From the NCBI RefSeq assembly GCF_000499385.1, contig NW_013654718.1, forward strand, positions 1-64,000: a stretch of DNA of 64,000 nt, in the 5' to 3' direction. The position numbers and the translations under genes were made by a program. The notes beneath the pieces were generated by a model. It saw only the letters and a list, made by a program, of their open reading frames with translations, did no database searches and was not told the origin of the DNA. Position 1 is the stretch's first letter, and the number at the start of each line of letters is the position of its first letter. This DNA comes from Eimeria necatrix. Taxonomy: Eukaryota; Apicomplexa; Conoidasida; Eucoccidiorida; Eimeriidae. This document shows, piece after piece, positions 55,026 to 64,000 of the stretch.

Positions 55026-58000
55026 CTATTGCCCCGTTTCACAGAGCAGTGCAACACTGCGACGAATCCACTTCTCAGGGTCATCATCTGCAGAGATGCA
55101 CCCAAGCAAAACAAAACGACAATGTCTGGCAGGAAACACAGCTGACCCTAGTGGACGGTGGGCGGAGCAAGGGCCTTTGCCCACGAGTTGGCAGCAGACC
55201 TGTTGGTAAGTCTAAGAAGGTAATAACCTCAGAGCAGGCCGTCCTGTCAGCCGTTCTGTATATGGGGCACCTGTGGATTAGGTCATACATTGGTGAAATG
55301 TGGTGCGTTAGGACTGGAATTGTCATTTGCCAGCTATCTGAGGGTTTCTCGCTTTGTTTCCTCGAGGCGCGTTGCGGAAATGCCACAGTGGCTACACTTA
55401 CTTGTATTTGCTTTCACTTGCCACGCAAGACATCTTCGGGACCAACAGAATTGGCGGCATGTCCTGAAACATTACCTTAGGCTTGGCATCAACAAGCTTT
55501 TTGTTTTCAAGCGACCAGGCAGCTCCCTGCAGAAGCAAACAAATTGGTTCATCCTGAGCTGGCATTAACATTATGCATGGTTAACTAGGCTTGCATTTAG
55601 ACAGAACAACTTTGTGTATTATCTGAATTTGTCGGGTGGTGGCAGCAGGTTGCGCTCTTCGCGAAGCATCGAAGCTTCGAGCTATGCGTGGAGCGCCTTC
55701 ATTACCTGGAGAGAGAGACCTGTGATACGAGTTCCCTCATCAGCAGCGGCGTGTACATCAACCACTTCCTCAGCATCAGCAAATTCAGCAGACAATGAAA
55801 GATCGGAGGGCGGCTCCTGAACGAGATGGAAATGCACAGTGCCGCAGGTTGGATTGCTGGCGTGTAAGACTGAGCAGCTTGAGGCACTGACTCTCATGGG
55901 CACTAGATCTATTAATTTATATGCGTAGTAGGTGAATAGATTTTATGGTACGTATATATGTAAGTATGTATTCGTGAGTCAAAAACTACCGTGTATTTCA
56001 GTGCGTCGTAGCACTCCAGCGTATAAGATTGAGATGTCCTCTTAATTACTTGCTATGCTCTAGAGAGTGAACTGAGGATTTTTTCTGGAGTAAACGTGCA
56101 GTTGTGCTAAATAAAGCGTGCCGCTTCCAGATTCCATCGTTTTGTACCTTAATTTTTCGGGCGACAACCCTTAAAGTGGCCTTGAAGAAGCTCTGCGGCT
56201 TGTAAAACGCTGCAATATTGAAGACACTGGGTGGTCCATTTTGAGCCCACTGTCGTGTGCTGCTAACGCGAATACTGAGGTCATGAAGCCATGCCCCAAG
56301 ATTGAGCTTAGAAGGATACGATGATAAAATCCAGGCTCTCGGGACCTTCTGGAAGTAGAGTGCCTGCCCAAGGTTGTCCAGTTCCTCACTCATTACGATC
56401 CATCCGCGTAGTGCCTGCCCAGCATAGTGCTTATGGACTGAACTGTGAATTAAGCTTTTTGTATCATGCATACGAATTATTCCTGCTCTTGAAGCCCCAC
56501 ATTTTCCAAAGATGAATCCCTGTGAGATTTTAATTGCTTGATTAAAGCCTGCTCCCTTGTGTGATCCATTCGCCGCTGCGCTGAACGTACCTCGAGAAGC
56601 TGTGTGAGAGAAACTTGGATAAAGGTGAGGAGAGTATTGTAACACTGAATCTCTCCCTTAAGAAAGTCGCTCAAAGGGCTTAGCTCACTCAGCCCCGTTT
56701 GTACATTTTCGTGCAGCTGGAACACGCTAGTGTTGGATTTCTCCGAGGAAATATCAGGAGGCAGCTTGCAAAGTATATCTGATATCGTGCTTATTAGACT
56801 GTCATCTTTGTTTCCTCCAGTATGCGCCTGCATTTCTCGATGTGCGCTGATGAGGGAGTCTAGGAGTTGGCTGCTCTGCATTTCTTTGTAGCTGAGACAC
56901 AGAAACGCGCCAGTAGATCAAAAGATAACTAACTAGGTGGCTCTTAATACGGCAAACGGAAGCGGTGGAAAGACCCAATTTTGGGGGAATTTTCTGTTTT
57001 TTGCGTGCGTACACCACGGCAGCCCCTGGGTCGAGGCCTAAGATTTCAGGAGCTGGATCAGCCGGCAAGCACATGGCGAATTCGGCGATATCTTTGTAAC
57101 AGTAGTCAGATGGAAGGACATAACCCTTTAGAGCCGGGTCTGCTGTCTGAGATTCCGGGTTATTTGCAGCAAAGCAGCGCTTTAACAATGATTTCAGCAG
57201 CCTTTGGTCCATTTGGTCTGTAACGCGGCCTCCGTAATGGATATCAGCTGTCAAGAAAACAATTCTGTCCCATAGCGTCCCCACTTCATTGATACAGGCA
57301 CATTCGTACAGACTTTGTTGAGAAACCTGTGGAGCCATAAAACAAACAGCAACACGTTTGTCAAAAGGCGGAAATAACATTATTTGGATATCACATTCTT
57401 GTTTCCTGTCCCTCTGTATTCACACGACCGTATTCAGCTATCAGCAACTCAGCAGCGTTCAGGGACAACTATGCAGTGTAAATATTTGGCGCAGCACTGT
57501 CAGCTCACTCGAAAGTCAAAAACTGTCCATTCGTATGCCTTGTTCCACCCAAGGGCTCCAAATTTTCGACGTTCTAGGATAATCGAATGGAAAAGTGCCA
57601 GTGAAAAGAGCCAACGCTTGTAATTTGGACAGTCCGGGATGTCCTCTGCGCCGCTGTTGTCTAGATCGGTGAAGGTCTGCAAAATGTTGTCTCGAAGCCC
57701 CTGAATTTAGAAGGCGAAGGCAACGGCGAGCTACCCCTGTCGGTGGAACTACAGGTTCTTCGTTGAGATGACGAATCCCTCAAAAGCACGCGCTACCACC
57801 ATCAGTGGATTTTGGATTAAACGCAGCCTGGACTACATAATATCCAATTTCTTCGAACTCAGGGCAATAGGTCAAAATAAACCTACAGTCGGTGGCTCAG
57901 TGACGATTTTGATGCCTTGCTTTACTATACTAGTTGGTAGGATATTGGTAGGATGGGAGGTCATAAAAATTCGGAACTGTTGATGCATTTCTTTCTGCTG

Positions 58001-61000
58001 GAAGTGTTCGTACGACTGCTGCAGATAAGGCATGAATGTTTCAGCCAAATGGCAATTCTGAAGGCAAACCCAGCCTCCGTGTTCCCTAAACGGCGGAAAC
58101 GGCACATGGCAACAATCAATAGCATTAAATTCACGAATTTTGCAGACAGTTGGTGTCCGGAATATTGGAGCAGGAGCGCATACGTTCGCAAGAAAGCATG
58201 AGGTCTTATCCCCAGAGTGGCATTAGAGATTTTGCTTACCCAGCCTCCTGCAACAGCTTTTGGGCTGCCTTAGTTTGTCCCTGGCCAAGCGAGATGATAT
58301 GCAGCTGGTCTTCCGGTAATGAGCAATGATCAGCTAGGACTTTTATAGAGCCGATAGGGTCGCTTCCAGGTGACAGAATAAAAATTAATGGCGTTAATGG
58401 ACTAGAGTCGTCCAGAGCCTTTGAAAGATCCTGCTGGGGTGGACTCATATATCGCGGGCCCAATACGTTCTGCACGTATAGTTGGCACCCGAAACGCAAT
58501 TCGCTCCCCCTGAGTATACCAAACGCAAGTTAGCATGATACAGCTAGCAACGTATATGCCGTGGAATTGATATTCTAAAGGTGTGACGTCACTGACAATT
58601 CATTTCAGAAAATCTTCTTTGGAAACTGTCAAGAAGCCATGCCGAGAAGTCAATGAGCGCACCTTATGGCTTTAAGAGCAACTAGAGAAGCAAACGGCCC
58701 CAGATCTTCGCCATTAATTTGTGGCATAATCGATGGGAATTCTTCATCCCTCTCAAGTACCTTTCTCCAGTCGCCTTCATCATCTGCCACTTCTTTGGCA
58801 AATCCTTTGAAGCAACCTCCGATGCTGTTGTCGAGAAAGACAATGTTGCGCCAGACTTCTGGGCTTGTCCAGACTGGCTGAGTGTTAAGCATAGTTTGCA
58901 TAACTCATTGTAAACTTACGAATCCGGTGCGAGCTGCACAACACTTACAGAAGAGTCTTGCAATGCGGCAAACGCACATGGGATCTCAACATGCCAAGCC
59001 GTACCTGAGGAGGGCATGCATGGCCTTTACTTTCCTCCGTAATTCCCCTCAAAAAAAATTCAAGCACTTTCCGCGGAACATTGCCTGCTTCAGTATCAAG
59101 GGCCTTGGCAATCATAAACGCGAGGACCAGCTTGTGGGACTCGAAGAGTCCTCTGCAAGTACTGCAGTATACCTCCCATGTGAACAGTTCCTGAAGGCTT
59201 TGCCCACGGGTTTCGCTTTTATCTTGGCAGCTCTGCAATGTTGACTGTAGCTGAAATTTAAAAGCCTCGAGGGACCACTGATAAAATGGGTTAAGATGGG
59301 ACAAAGCTCGCAGTACAAGGTACAACAGTGTGCCGCGATGAGAAAGCAACTTATATAGTTGCCTGGTCTCCTCAAGCCTGTCCGCTGTGGCAGAAGCCTC
59401 CTCCATACGTCTTTCAATCGCCGCATACGTTGTGCGCGAGTCTCTCAGGGTGTTGAGAAATGTGTCGTCCGCCAGTATGTCGCCTTCGGCGTTGGCCAAG
59501 AGCTTTGCGCACCCAAGAAAGACAGAGGGAGCACAAATGTTGCTATTTTCAGCTGCAGTGCCTTCCAACACTAAGCAACACTAAGCAGCTGCTGATTGAC
59601 GTGAAGATTGACATTATGCTGAAAGAGTGCCAGATGCGTACTTTTAAGGCAAAGGCTGCTGTTCAATATCTCACCAGGAGGATTTTTTCCTGAATTGCAG
59701 CTTTAAGTTCAAGATCTTTTGCAATACTCGTTACGAGCACACTGCGCTGCTCTTCCAGATGTGGCGCTTCGTGGGCAACAATCTGATTCAACAGCTGTTC
59801 TTCAAGGCTTGCTGGAGTAACCCGGAAATTCACGACGCTCAATTGGGTGTATAGCTCAGGAGCCAGCTCAGATGGAGATAATTTTGTCGCCAAAACCATT
59901 TTGAAGTGTTGGTTCCAAATGGCCGCGTGGTCTCCAAGATGAACAATTCTGCGTTCCTCTGGCCAGCTCTTCTGTATAGCGAAGGACAAGCAACTAATGC
60001 CACGCTTGTAAGTTACTATATAAAGGCGCTCACATCATTGCCTTGGACTTAGTTACTGTGCATTTCCACCGTCTTGTAAAGAATTCGAAACCAATCCATG
60101 AAGTTTGTGCGCATACCACTGTTCTCAGCAGAGCCCCAAGCGCTGGGTCCAGAGTCCCCTCAGAAAGAATGACAAGAACGATCATCCCAGCAGTGACAGC
60201 TTCAGATATGAGTCGCAAAGCATCATCGTCGACAGAAGAAATTTCTTTGAACTCTCGTGTAAAGTTCCTCCTTCTGAACCAACGGGTACCCTGCTCTTCA
60301 GGGTCAATCAGTAAGGGACATTTTGAACAGTTGCAGACCAGAATAGCATTCTCGATTGATGCAGCATCCGACGGCAATCCTTCAAGTGACCACTGCCTCA
60401 TTTCAGAAGGCGACGACAAGGTCCGAGCGATGGAAAAGTCTTCTCTTACAGTCATGCCCTCTTCAAGGCAGATGCTCAGCCAGTGACGACTTAATTCCTC
60501 TCGGTATTCGTGCGTGAATGGCCCAAAATAAGTGAGCATACCTGCAGATGTTCAAATATCCGCACCGCAAAATGTTCAACCTAGAGTGAAATGTGCTCCA
60601 GTGCAAATTCCTCGGCAAGTCGCTAGCATCCTCCTATGATGCGTGGAATGAAATTGACTGGAAGTAATTGGGTCTGAATAACATGTCTATGCTTGTAAGC
60701 AAAGACACATTACCAGCTGCCATGAGAATGTCGCCCAAAAGGTTCGACATATCTTCCTTCACGGCTTCTGCATCAGTAGCCCATCTCTCTCCCTCCACAG
60801 ACACTCCGGATAGGACTTCTCCAGCCCTGGCAAGTCTTTGCTCTGTTACTTGTATTTGATTTTCCAGATCCTTAACTCTCTCCTGGCATTCACTGTACTG
60901 CTCTATTAGTGATTGGACCCTGGTCGGAGGATAGCAGCGCACGCCCCTTGAGCGAATTACGTTACGTGTTCCAGCACTCTAGTGGCACTTTTGCATATCG

Positions 61001-64000
61001 ATTAAAGCATTTGACCAACATTTTGAAGATACGGGGCCCCAAAGCGTTGGCTCACCTCCCTTGGACATGATCAAGAGACCGCTGTTTTTCGGCCAGATCA
61101 TCTTCCGCCTTCTTTAGAACTTCCTCTGCGTCTGAAAGCCTCTTTTTTTTTGGCTCCATGACCTTGAGAACCTGAAAAATGGTAATTGGCCAGTGCCGCT
61201 CAGCTTATACACGTACGTCTCTGTGTAGGCTTCCTAGAAGCTCTCTCGCTTTTTGCGTTGCTTACTTGTGCGTAGCTTTCGACTGCTCTCACCCACATGC
61301 ACAACGAAGTCGCTGCCTTCGACACATTGGCGACTCTCTCCGGGAGGAAATCCTCAAGTGCAGTGTATTTGCTAAGCTGCTGTAGAACTTTGGGTGAAAT
61401 ATGATCTTTGTCATATTCCCGTAGAGTGGTTAGCAGAGACGTTTCATTTAGTACTTTCTTGGCCTCGTCCCATGATTCTTTGCGTCCAAGAAGGACGCAA
61501 ACAGCATTCATCACGGTTTCGACAAGCGCTGGAGGGGAAGGAAAGGACTTTACTTCATGTAAGTCACGTTTGTCAAGCGCTTCAAGGGCCTTGAGTGCTT
61601 GATGCAGAAGGGGCATTACTTCATCAATATCCCTTTGACAGTCGTCGCGTATGGAATGAGCCTCTATGCGGGCTAAATTTGCTGCTGCCCTCTCAACTGA
61701 ACAGCTTTGTTCCATTACTGCTGCTTTCTGCATGGTTTCAACAGCGAACAGCGAGCAGCCTCTCCAGAAACTAATTTCATAAATCTAACGTGAAGATCTT
61801 CATTCGGAACAAAAATTGTGCACAAAATGCTCTTGTGTTGATGGCTAAGCTCCACAAGTAAAACTACCATAAGACAGACTTCTAGGCCAAATCCCTGCGG
61901 ACCTCTTTATCTTCTGCTAGTGAGGCCGCCACAGTCTTTGCCTCTTCTCTTGATTTTTCGAGGAGTGGCTGATCCGCCAGGAGCTTTGCTTTCATATTTT
62001 CCACCGCAGAGGACGTTTCCTCCAGCCTGCGGATCCCCGAGGTATATTTTTGGAGGCGCTCATCTGCATGTCACACGAGCTTTGATTGCTTACGCGGCTA
62101 AGGACCTGGAACGAATATGTCTCCCTACACAATCAACGAAATTGACCTTTGACAATATGTCTACAGCTCACCTAAATTCTTTTTCTTTGTTGCAAAAAGC
62201 ATCAAGTACTGCCGAACTAGCTCCACAAAGGACGTGCACGTCACGTGAATAGGCTCTCCAGTCACAGTCATGAACTTTTCCGTTATTCGCTCAGTAGCCG
62301 AGTACATTTCCGCTGATGCACTAAGAATGCCACAATGCAGGACATCTGCTTCTCCACTAAGCTAAAAACTTTCGCGTAAAGACGTGTACTTGCTCTATTT
62401 GGAACACGCCGGGGCTGCGGGGTTTGCCGCTTGCCTTGAGAGCATACGCGTCTCGTCAGCGCTTAGCAGTGGAGACTTTGCCAAAATTTTTGTGCCTATT
62501 GCATGCAGGGCAGATCGGGGCCATGGGTCGTAAAAGTCGAGTATGCAGCCACTCAGTAAACCAGGAAGGCGGCGGCACCTGGATCTGTAAGCACGCAGTG
62601 AAGCGGTTCACGTAAGAAAGCCTTCCATACCATTTTAAGCGTAACACATAGATGCTGAGCGAGTATATTCAAAAACATAGTGCGAACATGCAATACTAAT
62701 CACAAAAACTGTACTACTTCGAGTAAGTGATGTGATTTCCTTCAATGCTCAGAAAATATAACAACATGACGCGATTTCTGCTAATTTCCATAGCTGCATG
62801 TGATGCGTTGAAAGCACTTGCCTGAAAGCCTCGCCAGAAGCGGACATGCTAATCACGAAGTGTAGCTTCCGCTGAATTAGAGACACAACTGCCTCCCAAC
62901 CATCAGCGGAACTTCCGGGCTCCGGCTTTTCGGGGGACCTCACTTGAAACGAAAGTTTTTCCCTATCGGACTGATCAAAGATTCCGTATATCTCTCCTGA
63001 ACATTGTACAACTGCTGAGCCATATTTGAATGTAGCAGACAAAAAAAAATCTATGTGAAAATGAAGGCTGCGGCAATCACTGTGAGCAGCAGTCAATACA
63101 ACAATTCACCTGTGACAATCATGGTAGTTATATCTTGCAGCCATTCGTCATGCTTAATTTTAGATTCTGAGACGCGGAAAACTAGGTCTTTCTTGTCTGC
63201 GCAGATCTGAAGAATAAGATCTCTTAAGTCCTCCCGCAAGTCGTTAGGACCCCACCGAGACCTTGACGAAATAGTAACGGCGCTGAAGTCCATTACGGAA
63301 GCAGCTAGGTTAGACAAACTTTCACGGCCTGTCAATACAGCGCATGTATGTATAGAACTCGAGATTGGTTGGATGCGTTTGTCTCACAAGAGAACGCAGA
63401 TGGACTCTCTCTCTGGGTAACTCAGCAACCACCGTGCCAGCCACAGACGGTGGACGGAATTTTCCCCAGAAGGCTTTCGATCATTCTGCGGGACATGGGA
63501 GTCTGACCTGAACCATTTGAACCTAGAAGAAGTGCATGCCCCCCAGGGATTCTCAGTATCCTGCATAGCCTAGCGATATGCTTGTTTGCGTGTTCGAAAA
63601 ACACCAGGTCGAGGGGTGTTTTTGCCACTGCATTATACTGTTCAAGGTACCTATTAAACAGCAAAACAATTAAGCCAGCAGTATGCATTAGTTTCTTTTA
63701 CGAGTCACCGTACTACACCATTTTAGTGTTTCATAGCTTCCACTTTCACTTCTTATGAAGCCCTTCTGGTCTTGAACTGGGCTCAAAATAGAAGGCCACG
63801 ATTTCTTAGAGCATACCTAGAGAGAATGACATTCATCTCTTCTTCTGAAATCGAAATCTCTGAGTAATTCTTGCGGGAACCTATCTCGGCAAAGTCGCCG
63901 AAAAGTATTTGGGAACAAACGCAGTCCTCCAACTCATCTTTTAGGTCAAGGGAGGCGGAAATTTGCTTGAGCAACACCCTTTCCGTCCATTTTCGGTCCT
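55026..64000 (-). CDS. dynein heavy chain, C-terminal half (partial, probably axonemal)
   Basis: Many short exons; the gene continues beyond 64000. Segments in order: linker into AAA4 (63783-63977), AAA4 P-loop region GSNGSGQTPMSRR (63480-63540), LVFRVSESKIKHDEWLQDI (63120-63190), LHFVISMSASGEAFRQ (62825-62870), stalk and microtubule-binding region (61200-61733), stalk return helix (60634-60942), AAA5 (60030-60539 and 59663-59989), AAA6 with VYCSTCRGLFESHKLVL (58945-59571), LIFILSPGSDP and IISLGQGQTKAAQ (58236-58499), GGWVCLQNCHLAETFMPYL (57872-58105), FGALGWNKAYEW (57500-57682), YGGRVTD (56802-57380), and the C-terminal domain GWIVMSEELDNLGQAL ... VPRAW (56046-56645). The last two exons, 55270-55200 and 55087-55026, read CPIYRTADR...FLDLPT and DDPEKWIRRSVALLCETGQ, phase-matched. 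It should drive microgamete flagellar motility (inference). Confidence 0.9.

Overview
The window looks like nuclear DNA of an apicomplexan of the genus Eimeria (species not decided). The evidence is dense CAG/CTG trinucleotide tracts mixed with interstitial telomere-like TTTAGGG/CCCTAAA arrays over the first ~13.9 kb (a repeat-rich 'R segment'), followed by ~50 kb of ordinary, intron-rich, repeat-poor sequence ('P segment'). All gene models were read by eye from reading frame, splice signals, intron-phase agreement and protein-family patterns. No database search was possible.

Repeat-rich segment, 1-13.9 kb. Two multi-exon genes can be resolved inside the repeats. On the + strand, 6461-8172 encodes a secreted thioredoxin-fold protein without a CxxC active site, loaded with poly-Gln and poly-Ser. 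On the - strand, 12245-8852 encodes a 10-membrane-span drug/metabolite (EamA-like) transporter. Its exons join with compatible phases at every junction. Most of its introns begin with a splice donor fused to the telomere-like repeat (GT-AAACCCTAAACCC), and two end with the reverse-complement array next to the acceptor. Much of the CAG sequence in this gene lies in introns and is not coding. I consider this splice-site/telomere-repeat relationship the most notable feature of the window. Further arrays, a 24-bp tandem repeat, a CTAG-rich block and a 16-bp minisatellite fill 1-6.4 kb, where I could not resolve a gene.

Ordinary segment, 14-64 kb. In order: an ABCG half-transporter (-, 21374-16484); a long stretch with nothing recognised (21.4-29.2 kb); a small predicted mitochondrial membrane protein followed 20 bp later by a SURF1-type cytochrome oxidase assembly factor (+, 29193-31724); a TB2/DP1/HVA22 ER-shaping protein (-, 32732-32229); a decayed Ty3/Gypsy chromovirus with protease, reverse transcriptase, RNase H, integrase and chromodomain remnants (-, 42.6-38.1 kb); a WW-domain FNBP4-like protein (-, 46946-43915, probably extending to 47572); an unidentified coiled-coil gene (+, 48.3-49.1 kb); a DegT/DnrJ/EryC1/StrS-type PLP enzyme (+, 51551-54419); and the C-terminal half of a dynein heavy chain (-, 64000-55026) that runs off the end of the window.

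The genes do not form an operon or pathway. The only functional pairing suggested by position is the small mitochondrial-like protein beside SURF1. The dynein fits the flagellated microgametes of coccidia.
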